A DNA stretch of 48,492 nt from a bacterium (lineage in GTDB: Bacteria > Myxococcota_A > Bradymonadia > Bradymonadales > Bradymonadaceae): positions 1 through 48,492 of the forward strand of contig JAUIBR010000049.1 in NCBI GenBank assembly GCA_030427705.1, read 5' to 3'. A model generated the notes under the pieces. That model was not told where the DNA came from. It made no database searches and saw only the letters and a program-made list of their open reading frames with translations. The position numbers and the translations under genes are program-made. How positions within the stretch are numbered: the first letter of the stretch is position 1; every line of letters starts with the position of its first letter. This document shows positions 42,238 to 48,492 of this stretch, piece after piece.

Positions 42238-43764
42238 ATGACCCTTAGGGACGTCATTTTCACAATCCTCTTGGGGATCATCCTTCTGTGGCCGACCGAG
42301 ATCCCAAAGAAACTCGACGTCGGCGAGTCAGCGCAGGTCTACGCGACGATTGCTGTGAAATCCGGGACCTGGGAATTGGAAAAACCGGAGACACTCTTTG
42401 GGAAAGCCAAGAAGCGAGCCGTGTTCGAATCCGAAAACGTGCGCGTGTCTCGGACTTTCCCAACTCCAGCGATTCTGGGTGCAACAGCGATATCGATCGC
42501 GTCCGTCGTCGAGAACACAGACGCGTGGCTGTTAGAGGATTACGTTCGATTCCTGCGCACGTGGCTGATGATCCCCTTGGCGCTGTTGGGATTCGTGATG
42601 TTGCGACGGGTGTTAGCGGCATTAAGCTGTTCCGAAGATAGCGTCGATATCGCGTCTTTGACCTGGCTCGCCGGTACAGCTTTCCTGCAGCTGGGTGGCG
42701 CCGCGATGTATCATCAGGTGCAGGCGACGATGACGCTACTGGCGCTGAACTTCATTGTCGTCTCGGACTATCAAGCATCGGAAGGACGAAGTCCGATGGT
42801 CGCGATGGCATTTGGTGGCTTGTTCACGGGTGCGCTCGCGGCGTCCCACGCAATGGGTCCAATCTTCGCTGCAGGGGTCATGGCCGTCGCATCACTCAAT
42901 GCTACCAAGGCGGACCGTAAAGCCCAGATCGTCTACTTCGCCGTCAGCTTGGTGGGCTTCGCCCTGTGGTACGCCTACTATTCGATCGCCTTCGATGGAT
43001 TCCCACCGCTAGACCTCGCTGTCGCCGAGCGCCTGGTTACCGCGAGTTTCTCGACCTCCGCGGGATTGTTTTTTGTCGCGCCACTTTTGCTTTCAGGGGT
43101 TGCTGCGACCCTGGTGTTTGCTCGACAGCGCCGTGGGCCTTGGTCGGCTTTCATCGCATTTTCATTGGCCGGAACGGTCTTGACCGTGCTCGCCGAGATC
43201 GACGCCACCAACCTTGGTTACGCCCAATCGGTGGTGCTCCCAATGGTCACGGCGCTTGCCGTTGGCCTGGGGGTTTGGGGTGAGAGCGTGCGGGGCAAAT
43301 GGTCATTCGACGCAGCGTTTGTCGGCATTACGACAAGCGCCATGCTTTCACACACCCTGATGAGACTGTTTATCCCGAACACGCCTGTCGGGGATACGAA
43401 CCCGATGGCTGAGCTGGTGCCATTGATGATCAGTGAAGGCGTCGTGCCAGAGAATCGCGCCACCGAGATTCTGGGTGATGGACTTTTGTCCATCGTCCCT
43501 CCACTGATTGCGGCATTGATCGTGGTCGGACTATTCGCGTGGCCCCAGATCCGTCACTACGCAGGCCGACGAGCCAAATTTGGAGCGGTCGCGGGCCTGG
43601 TCTGTCTGGTGCACCTGGGTTTGATTTCGAATCTGGGTGGGCACTGGACCGAAGACGAACGCAAGGCCGCTGAAACCGCGTTCGACAAGATCAACAGCCA
43701 CAACGACTCCTTCAAACGTCGAGCCTTGGACGCTGTTCACAAGGTCGATGGCATGGACAAGTAG
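42238..43764 (+). CDS. Polytopic membrane protein, possibly GT-C type
   Basis: 508 residues, six bases after the upstream lipoprotein gene. About eleven hydrophobic segments are visible, with the first at residues 5-20. The first outer loop has DVGESAQVYATIAVKSGTWEL, resembling the D-x-E/D-x-x-Y-x-x-x-A loop of GT-C glycosyltransferases (GT39/GT87 style), where an acidic pair binds the lipid-phosphate sugar. GLFTGALAASHAMGP lies in a later helix-loop. The C-terminal 45 residues are soluble (ERKAAETAFDKINSHNDSFKRR). The GT-C reading is a guess from the loop alone. Confidence 0.6.
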   Translation: MTLRDVIFTILLGIILLWPTEIPKKLDVGESAQVYATIAVKSGTWELEKPETLFGKAKKRAVFESENVRVSRTFPTPAILGATAISIASVVENTDAWLLEDYVRFLRTWLMIPLALLGFVMLRRVLAALSCSEDSVDIASLTWLAGTAFLQLGGAAMYHQVQATMTLLALNFIVVSDYQASEGRSPMVAMAFGGLFTGALAASHAMGPIFAAGVMAVASLNATKADRKAQIVYFAVSLVGFALWYAYYSIAFDGFPPLDLAVAERLVTASFSTSAGLFFVAPLLLSGVAATLVFARQRRGPWSAFIAFSLAGTVLTVLAEIDATNLGYAQSVVLPMVTALAVGLGVWGESVRGKWSFDAAFVGITTSAMLSHTLMRLFIPNTPVGDTNPMAELVPLMISEGVVPENRATEILGDGLLSIVPPLIAALIVVGLFAWPQIRHYAGRRAKFGAVAGLVCLVHLGLISNLGGHWTEDERKAAETAFDKINSHNDSFKRRALDAVHKVDGMDK

Positions 43765-43765
43765 A

Positions 43766-44653
43766 TCACATCCCCAACGTCTCTCGGGAATGCCACCACG
43801 CGATTGGTAGCCCCTCTTCGCCCAGATAACATGCGATGATCCCGCCGACGATTGCGCAGGTCGTATCGCGATCGCCAAGCCCGGAAACCGTCGCCCACAT
43901 CGCTTCTTCGAAGTCCGTCATGTAGTTCGCGGCCATGTAGACGCAAAACCCGACGGTGTCTTGGGACGAGATGTTTCGCCCGTTGCCAAGCACCGATACT
44001 GCCGTCGCTGTGGACTTTCCCAGTCCCAGATTCTGAGCTTTTACGACGTTGTCCCGCGTTTCGGATTCAGGTGTGTGCTCAACAACTGTAGCGATCAAAC
44101 GCTCAGGGTCATGTTCGCCATCTTCAGCCTGTCGCTGCGCCTCAGCGGCGGCCACGGCGATCGCGATAGAACCCGCAACACCCTCTGGATGGGTATGCGT
44201 TGGTACAGCGGCCAGAGAAGCGTTCGCCACGACAACGTCCATGTCGTCGAAGAAGTATGCGCCAATAGGCGCCGAGCGCATGGCACCACCGTTTCCGTAC
44301 GAACCGGTGCCATCAAACACTGACGATGCGGCGACATGGAAGGGCACGCCATCGTTGATGGCGGACAGAATTCGGTGGGCACCGCCACCGTAGCCCCGCA
44401 TGGGTTCGGCTTTGTAAGCCGATGCGAACTTTTCAGCGAGCACGTCAGGGTCAATCCGCTCGCAGGCTTCAAGAGTCTGGTACACAGAGATTGCCATCGC
44501 GGTGTCATCCGTCCATTTCCACGGACTCGCCGGCAAACTGCGTGCGGCCAACAGGCCGTCAAGCACCGCGGGATTGACGAAGTATCGCTCACCGAACGCG
44601 TCGCCGATGCTTAGCCCCTCCAGTGACACTCGTGCTTGATCTAATCTAGTCAT
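43766..44653 (-). CDS. ADP-ribosylglycohydrolase (DraG/ARH family)
   Basis: 295 residues. All family motifs are clear: GLSIGDAFGE near the N-terminus, the metal-binding WTDDTAMA, SYGNGGAMRSAPIG, THTHPEG and the second metal motif GDRDTTCAIVGGII. These coordinate two Mg or Mn ions and remove ADP-ribose from protein or other acceptors. GGAGG lies seven bases before the ATG. It has its own promoter with a palindrome over the -10 (44667-44695), so it is likely controlled by a repressor. No ADP-ribosyltransferase gene is in the window. The gene ends one base after the convergent membrane-protein gene stop. Confidence 0.92.
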   Translation of the reverse strand: MTRLDQARVSLEGLSIGDAFGERYFVNPAVLDGLLAARSLPASPWKWTDDTAMAISVYQTLEACERIDPDVLAEKFASAYKAEPMRGYGGGAHRILSAINDGVPFHVAASSVFDGTGSYGNGGAMRSAPIGAYFFDDMDVVVANASLAAVPTHTHPEGVAGSIAIAVAAAEAQRQAEDGEHDPERLIATVVEHTPESETRDNVVKAQNLGLGKSTATAVSVLGNGRNISSQDTVGFCVYMAANYMTDFEEAMWATVSGLGDRDTTCAIVGGIIACYLGEEGLPIAWWHSRETLGM

Positions 44654-44666
44654 AGTTTGGCCTCCA

Positions 44667-44695
44667 AAGCTTAGTGTTGATTATACACTTAGCTT
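44667..44695. promoter_or_regulatory. Near-perfect palindromic operator over the -10 element
   Basis: AAGCTTAGTGT (44667-44677), seven bases, then ACACTTAGCTT (44685-44695). The arms pair with a single mismatch out of 11. The -10 (minus strand, 44680-44685) lies in the centre, so a bound dimer would block RNA polymerase. The predicted transcription start falls inside the left arm. Confidence 0.65.
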
Positions 44696-44707
44696 GGGGT
44701 TTGGCAA
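44680..44707 (-). promoter_or_regulatory. Strong sigma70-type promoter of the ADP-ribosylglycohydrolase gene
   Basis: On the minus strand, TTGCCA (44702-44707), a 16-base spacer and a consensus TATAAT (44680-44685). The leader would be only about 20 bases, with GGAGG inside it. It is the best-formed promoter in the window apart from the rRNA one. Confidence 0.7.
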
Positions 44708-44777
44708 TAGCGGGTCTGGCGCTTCGTTCTGTGGGCCGATAGACTCTCGCCAATTCTATCCACACGACAGGAACGTT

Positions 44778-45758
44778 ATGCGCCGTGCTGCTGCCCCATT
44801 GCTTTTTCTCTGCCTAATTCTCTTCTCTACATCTGCCTTTGCGCAGAACGAGAAGGTCGCGCGGTACATGCCGAAGTCGACGCACACCATCATGAGCCTG
44901 AATATTGACAAGATGCGTGGGACGCCAGCGTTCGAGGATCTGTTGAGGGCGGTGGAAGCCATCCCGGAGTTCAAGAAACTCAACGATCTGTTCCAGAACG
45001 AGATCGGGCTGGATATGCGCCAGGACATTAGTTGGGTAGCGATGGGAGGAAAGCGGGATTTTGATGACATGGTGATGGTGATCGATGGCCGTATTGACGC
45101 CAAGCGATTCCACGCTGCAATGCGCAAGGACAAGAACGTCAAGCATGTGCCGGGCCCACCAGACCGATACGAAACGGGAAGTGCGACCGTGATCTTGGAT
45201 GGCTCCACGATCATCTTGTACGAGGGGCAGCGTGATTTTGTCGAAGACGTCTGGATGGCCATCCGCGATCCCAAAACGTCCAAGTCCAAGGACAAGACAT
45301 TCAAGCAGCGCGCCAAGAAGATCGGTACCAAAGACACGTTTTGGATGGTCTCGACGGATCCAAAGATCCTGCAGCCATTTGGTGGCAAAGGGAGCTTTCT
45401 GGCGCGTTTGGGCGTGACCAAAGCCCTTTCGGGCAAAGCCATCATTCAAACGACAAAGAAGGAAGATGCAGTTCGCATCGAGAATGAAATGCGCGAGGGC
45501 ATCAAGAACGCAGCGGCTGACCCAATGATGGTCAATATGTTCGGTGATGAAGCGAAGACCGCAGTGAAGATCTCTCGATCGAAGAACGACGTCATCGCCG
45601 ATCTCAAGCTCTCAAAGGACGGATTCAATAAACTGCGCGCGATGCTGGCCATGGCTGCGGGCGGCGGCGCACCACCGGCCAACACCACAAAACCGGCGCC
45701 GACGAAGACAAAGCCAAAAGCCAAGTCCAAGACACCTCCAACCAAGACACAGAAGTAG
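44778..45758 (+). CDS. Hypothetical secreted protein
   Basis: 326 residues. The ATG at 44778 has AGGAA about six bases upstream and gives a signal peptide cleaved after SAFA (residue 22). The mature protein alternates alpha and beta (ARYMPKSTHTIMSLNIDKM, FDDMVMVIDGRIDAKRFHAAM, GSATVILDGSTIILYEGQ) in two similar halves, as in exported proteins that score their own substrate-like residues (DUF3352-type folds are one option, not certain). The C-terminus is a low-complexity Ala/Pro/Lys/Thr tail (KPAPTKTKPKAKSKTPPTK) that may bind DNA, polysaccharide or membrane. The gene is convergent with the LRR-like gene three bases beyond its stop. Confidence 0.72.
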   Translation: MRRAAAPLLFLCLILFSTSAFAQNEKVARYMPKSTHTIMSLNIDKMRGTPAFEDLLRAVEAIPEFKKLNDLFQNEIGLDMRQDISWVAMGGKRDFDDMVMVIDGRIDAKRFHAAMRKDKNVKHVPGPPDRYETGSATVILDGSTIILYEGQRDFVEDVWMAIRDPKTSKSKDKTFKQRAKKIGTKDTFWMVSTDPKILQPFGGKGSFLARLGVTKALSGKAIIQTTKKEDAVRIENEMREGIKNAAADPMMVNMFGDEAKTAVKISRSKNDVIADLKLSKDGFNKLRAMLAMAAGGGAPPANTTKPAPTKTKPKAKSKTPPTKTQK

Positions 45759-45761
45759 TTC

Positions 45762-46373
45762 TCAATCACAGACGATTTCTACATCTTCACCCAGTGTCTC
45801 AGATTCCGCGAGGATTTCGGCGGAGACCCAGGGTTCCAGTGCGAGTTCCTCAAGAATCAGTTCCCTCAAGTTAGTTAAATGAGGTGACGCTGCGATCGAC
45901 CGTATGCCTTCCTCTCCAATCGGGTTGTGGCTCAACTCGATGTACCAGGCTGAAGCGATATTTGGGGATTCGAACAAGACTTTGACGGCATCATCCTGCA
46001 ATCCCGCGCCCAAAATGTTGAGGTCCCTAACCCTGGCCACTGCGGGCGATGCGGCAAACCGCGTGGCTTCCTCGACACCCATGTACTCCCCTGCATGCCA
46101 ATAGCGCCAATAGGCAGAAGGGATCAGAGCCACATGTTCTTCGAGTTCGGCCAGGCTCGTGATGTTTCTGGGCGAGAAGTTCACCCAAATCTCGTCGGGT
46201 TGTTTGTTAAGCCTGGCAATCCAGTCTTGTTCGTACTCGGATGGGTTCTGGGATTTCGCCGACGAACACATGGCAACCAACTCTTGGCTCCATCGTTCCC
46301 ATTGATCCCCGTTGGAGAGTGCACTTGCTTCGCCCAGATGACTCTCCAGAGCCGCAGTATCCAATGTGTTCAT
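45762..46373 (-). CDS. Leucine-rich-repeat-like cytosolic protein
   Basis: 203 residues, with GGAGGA five bases before the ATG. The N-terminal part (about 1-90) is helical with WERWSQEL and WIARLNKQPDEIWVNF, recalling the small 'repeat-companion' domain found before LRRs in myxobacterial and planctomycete proteins. The C-terminal half has irregular LRR units (VRDLNILGAGLQDDAVKVL, AWYIELSHNPIGEEGIRSI, LTNLRELILEELAL) of the ribonuclease-inhibitor type. There is no signal peptide. It probably binds a protein; the partner is unknown. Confidence 0.7.
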   Translation of the reverse strand: MNTLDTAALESHLGEASALSNGDQWERWSQELVAMCSSAKSQNPSEYEQDWIARLNKQPDEIWVNFSPRNITSLAELEEHVALIPSAYWRYWHAGEYMGVEEATRFAASPAVARVRDLNILGAGLQDDAVKVLFESPNIASAWYIELSHNPIGEEGIRSIAASPHLTNLRELILEELALEPWVSAEILAESETLGEDVEIVCD

Positions 46374-46516
46374 GATTCCTCCAATTGACTTGACTCAGTC
46401 CACTGTCGGATTCTGCACCCGTTGGAATTGAGGGGTCAATGTTGCTCTCGAAACCCCTTCACTAACTGGGAATCGTATATGGGCGACACAATACGGTGTT
46501 CAAACAAGGAAGCGTT

Positions 46517-47944
46517 ATGAATGTGGATGTTGCAATCATTGGTGCTGGAACAGCAGGTCTTAATGCACGGCGTGCTGCGCTAAAGGAAGGAGCCTCGATC
46601 GTCATGATCGAAAGTGGCCCCTATGGGACGACCTGCGCACGCGTTGGCTGCATGCCGTCAAAGCTGTTGATCCACCCTGCCGAGGTTGCCCACACAGTGC
46701 ATGAAGGCGACTTCTTCGGTGTGCACGTTAATGACGTCACGATCGACACGAAAGAAGTGCTTCGTCGCGTTCGCGCTGAGCGTGATCGATTCGTCGGATT
46801 CGTGCAGGAGTCTGTCGAGAACATCCCGGCAGAGCAGAAACTGCGCGGACATGCCCGCTTCATCGATGACCACACGCTCGATGTCGATGGCACCAAGGTG
46901 ACCGCAAAGTCGATCGTGATCGCAACCGGGTCCTCCACCTGGATCCCGCCCGTCCTCCGGGACTTGGGCGACCTGTTGCTTACAAACGACGAGATCTTCG
47001 AACAGGAGGATCTTCCTTCGTCCGTGGCAGTGTTAGGCCTTGGGGTCATCGGTCTAGAGCTCGGGCAGGCGATGCATCGCTTGGGATCCAACGTCGCGTT
47101 CTTTGATCCCACGCCGGGATTTGCCTTCTTGTCTGACCCCGAGATCCTGGCAACCGTCGACGCAGAACTACGCAAAGAACTGCATATCTTCGCTAGCTCG
47201 ACCGTGCACTCCGCTGAAGTTGTAGACGGCGGTGTTCGCATTACGTGGACGGATAAGGCGGGCCAGGACCATGAAAAGATCTTCGAGAAAGTGCTGGCTG
47301 CTGCAGGTCGGAGGCCCAACACCGCCAACCTTGGGCTTGAAAACACGACGCTAGAGCTAGACGAGCGCGGGTTCCCGAAGCACATCGACAATCGAACAGC
47401 TCAGATCGGAGACCACCCGATCTTCATCGCGGGCGATGCGAGCGCTCACCGCCCACTCCTTCACGAAGCCGCCGACGAAGGCCGGATCGCCGGACTCAAC
47501 GCCGCCAATTACCCCATGGTGCGGGCCCAGGAGCGCCGTGCGGGTCTGGCGATCGTGTTCAGCGATCCCAACATCGCCGTCGTAGGAGATCGTTACGATG
47601 CCCTAACACGGGACCGCATTGAAGTCGGGGAAGTGGACTACCACAATCAGGGCCGCTCGCGGGTGATGGGGAAGAACCAGGGCAAGGTACGCATCTACGC
47701 GACGCGCGCCTGCGGTGTCCTTGTGGGCGCCGAGATGTTCGGCCCACGCGTCGAGAACACCGCGCATCTATTGGCGTGGGCAATCCAGCAACGCATGACC
47801 GTAAAGGAAGCGTTGAAGATGCCGTTCTATCACCCGGTAGTAGAAGAGGGCATCCGAACGGCGCTGCGCGACCTTGAGAACAATCTCAAGTTCAGCGAAC
47901 TCCCGTGTGACGGCGATGAGCTGCGCTACGGAGTCGGCGTCTAA
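46517..47944 (+). CDS. Dihydrolipoyl dehydrogenase-type flavoprotein disulfide reductase
   Basis: 475 residues. I prefer the ATG at 46517, with AAGGA six bases upstream, over the GTG at 46496. The FAD fold VAIIGAGTAGLNARRAA is followed by the redox disulfide C40-ARVG-C45, the NAD(P) fold AVLGLGVIGLELG, the second FAD motif IFIAGDAS and the C-terminal dimer domain with the active-site YHPVVEEG (His with Glu). This is the class I disulfide reductase plan (Lpd, glutathione reductase, MerA). Lpd is the closest by motifs, but no 2-oxoacid dehydrogenase genes are adjacent, so the substrate is uncertain. Confidence 0.87.
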   Translation: MNVDVAIIGAGTAGLNARRAALKEGASIVMIESGPYGTTCARVGCMPSKLLIHPAEVAHTVHEGDFFGVHVNDVTIDTKEVLRRVRAERDRFVGFVQESVENIPAEQKLRGHARFIDDHTLDVDGTKVTAKSIVIATGSSTWIPPVLRDLGDLLLTNDEIFEQEDLPSSVAVLGLGVIGLELGQAMHRLGSNVAFFDPTPGFAFLSDPEILATVDAELRKELHIFASSTVHSAEVVDGGVRITWTDKAGQDHEKIFEKVLAAAGRRPNTANLGLENTTLELDERGFPKHIDNRTAQIGDHPIFIAGDASAHRPLLHEAADEGRIAGLNAANYPMVRAQERRAGLAIVFSDPNIAVVGDRYDALTRDRIEVGEVDYHNQGRSRVMGKNQGKVRIYATRACGVLVGAEMFGPRVENTAHLLAWAIQQRMTVKEALKMPFYHPVVEEGIRTALRDLENNLKFSELPCDGDELRYGVGV

Positions 47945-47945
47945 C

Positions 47946-47973
47946 AGTACTCAGTACGCGGTACTCAGTAGTC
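47946..47973 (+). repeat. AGTACTC heptanucleotide repeat
   Basis: Four seven-base units, AGTACTC, AGTACGC, GGTACTC and AGTAGTC, start two bases after the stop codon of the flavoprotein gene. It is a different sequence from the GAACCAA family but has the same period. Confidence 0.8.
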
Positions 47974-47990
47974 GGTGAGCCTGTGCTCCC

Positions 47991-48057
47991 ACCAAGAACC
48001 AAGAACCAAGAACCAAAAACCAAGAACCAAGAACCAAGAACCAAGAACCAAGAACCG
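47991..48057 (+). repeat. Nine to ten GAACCAA heptanucleotide units
   Basis: The longest array of this family in the window: ACCAAGAACCAAGAACC units with one A-rich variant (CCAAAAA). It lies between the flavoprotein gene and the rRNA promoter, about 55 bases before the -35. The 47945-48113 gap holds these two arrays and nothing else I can name. Confidence 0.95.
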
Positions 48058-48113
48058 AATACCCGCGATTTCAGCGGCTTACAGACATTCTCAAAAAAAC
48101 TTACAATGACCGC

Positions 48114-48141
48114 TTGACGGGCAGGTTTCGGCCGCTATACT
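48114..48141 (+). promoter_or_regulatory. Main rRNA operon promoter (P1)
   Basis: TTGACG (48114-48119), 16 bases, TATACT (48136-48141), followed by a C-rich discriminator (CCGCCTCCC). The match to consensus, an A-rich upstream run (48094-48099) and the boxA downstream all fit a stable-RNA promoter. Confidence 0.75.
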
Positions 48142-48229
48142 CCGCCTCCCTGTTGACGAGGAAAATTAACTTCTTCGCAGCAGCGACCAAGGACGGTCGG
48201 CCCGATGAGGAAAGGGTGAAAAAAGTTCC

Positions 48230-48258
48230 TTGACAGTCGGAAACAGCATCTGTAGTTT
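48230..48258 (+). promoter_or_regulatory. Possible second rRNA promoter (P2)
   Basis: A consensus TTGACA (48230-48235), 17 bases and TAGTTT (48253-48258). The -35 is perfect but the -10 is weak, so it may be a second start or a coincidence in the leader. Confidence 0.42.
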
Positions 48259-48291
48259 CCGGCGCCCGCTTCGAAAAAAATATCTTTCGAG

Positions 48292-48303
48292 GCTCTTTGA
48301 AAA
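48292..48303 (+). promoter_or_regulatory. boxA-like NusB/S10 antitermination element
   Basis: GCTCTTTGAAAA matches the boxA element (TGCTCTTTAACA in E. coli) found in rRNA leaders. NusB and S10 bind it so that polymerase ignores Rho along the untranslated operon. It is preceded by an A-rich and hairpin-forming stretch. Confidence 0.65.
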
Positions 48304-48492
48304 GTGAATAGGAATTGAATTGAGACGGGATGCCTCGGACGGCTCTTTTAGAGCTGTTGAGTGTTAGATGTTTCGAAGATATGTGCAGGCGGATGGATTG
48401 CTTCTTATTTAGAAGCACGAGCGCAAGGCAACGAAGATAAGTTTTAAGGCAGGTTCCTTAGCGCTTCGATGTCGATTAAGTGTTCGTAAAAA

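Larger units (their letters stand above)
48142..48492 (+). other. rRNA operon leader, upstream of a 16S gene beyond the window
   Basis: After P1 there is no open frame of interest, but there are a second promoter-like site, a boxA-like antiterminator element and a small hairpin (GCTCT/AGAGC, about 48341-48353), typical of the leader of a 16S-23S-5S operon. The 16S 5' end is not reached: the usual AGAGTTTGATC start is absent up to 48492. The leader is at least 350 bases, consistent with deltaproteobacterial rRNA leaders. Confidence 0.7.

Noticed and set aside
48142-48492. 16S rRNA gene within the window
   Set aside because: The conserved 5' sequence of 16S is not seen before the right edge; only leader features are.

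Overview
The window reads as one chromosomal segment from a predatory or myxobacteria-like member of the former Deltaproteobacteria (Myxococcota, most likely the Bradymonadales side). This assignment is inference. It rests on many lipoproteins with Asn-rich (NNxNN) or Asp-Met-Pro-rich spacers and Cys-rich modules, two Hanks-type Ser/Thr kinases (one fused to an ATPase and a TPR tail), 'choice-of-anchor' beta domains, MopE-like metal-binding motifs and a carotenoid cluster of CrtC/CrtD type. Gene density is high, many genes overlap by 1-8 nt, and no insertion sequence, prophage, CRISPR array or tRNA was seen.

Layout. 1-1.9 kb: start of a divergent gene running off the left edge, a small Gly-rich protein with a clear terminator, then a HemJ/CopD-like membrane protein and a YaiI-family protein. 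2-5.7 kb: a GH13 isoamylase/GlgX-type enzyme made as a lipoprotein, translationally coupled to mtaB. 5.7-7.3 kb: two minus-strand membrane proteins, one with a GIDE-like domain. 7.4-9.5 kb: a tandem-repeat block, then an operon of a DUF4920 lipoprotein, a TrmN6-like methyltransferase and a small lipoprotein. 9.6-17.2 kb: a large Cys-rich lipoprotein, an amidohydrolase, a membrane-anchored kinase, a 61-residue protein behind a cluster of CGTSACAT octamers, and a choice-of-anchor lipoprotein. 17.3-26.5 kb: RidA family protein, polyprenyl synthase, a secreted membrane protein, two tail-to-tail paralogous MopE-like lipoproteins, a very long S41 peptidase, a MutS-like ATPase and a protein with a possible AbrB-like end. 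26.5-31.5 kb: a CGCGC-repeat lipoprotein and the crtC-glycosyltransferase-crtD cluster. 31.6-38.8 kb: a collagen-like lipoprotein with two Hcp-like repeats, a second choice-of-anchor lipoprotein and the kinase-ATPase-TPR giant. 38.8-44.7 kb: rhomboid-like protein plus rsmD, a heme-site/TolB-like lipoprotein, a polytopic membrane protein and an ADP-ribosylglycohydrolase under a well-formed promoter with an overlapping palindrome. 44.8-48 kb: a secreted protein, a leucine-rich-repeat-like protein and a dihydrolipoyl-dehydrogenase-type enzyme. The last 380 bases look like the promoter and leader of an rRNA operon; the 16S gene itself would lie beyond the right edge.

How the genes fit together. 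The clearest pathway is glycosylated 1-hydroxy-carotenoid synthesis (CrtC hydratase, CrtD desaturase, GT2 glycosyltransferase; the polyprenyl synthase 9 kb away could supply precursor, but phytoene synthase and the first desaturase are absent here). The strongest theme is the cell surface: eleven predicted lipoproteins plus three other exported proteins, several built as anchor, flexible spacer and head domain. RNA-modification genes (mtaB, trmN6-like, rsmD) are scattered among them. Short tandem repeats (a 22-27-bp family and several heptanucleotide families) sit at gene edges; in one case they replace the ribosome-binding site and in another they encode a protein's C-terminal tail.

All function calls are from reading the translated sequence; no database search was possible.
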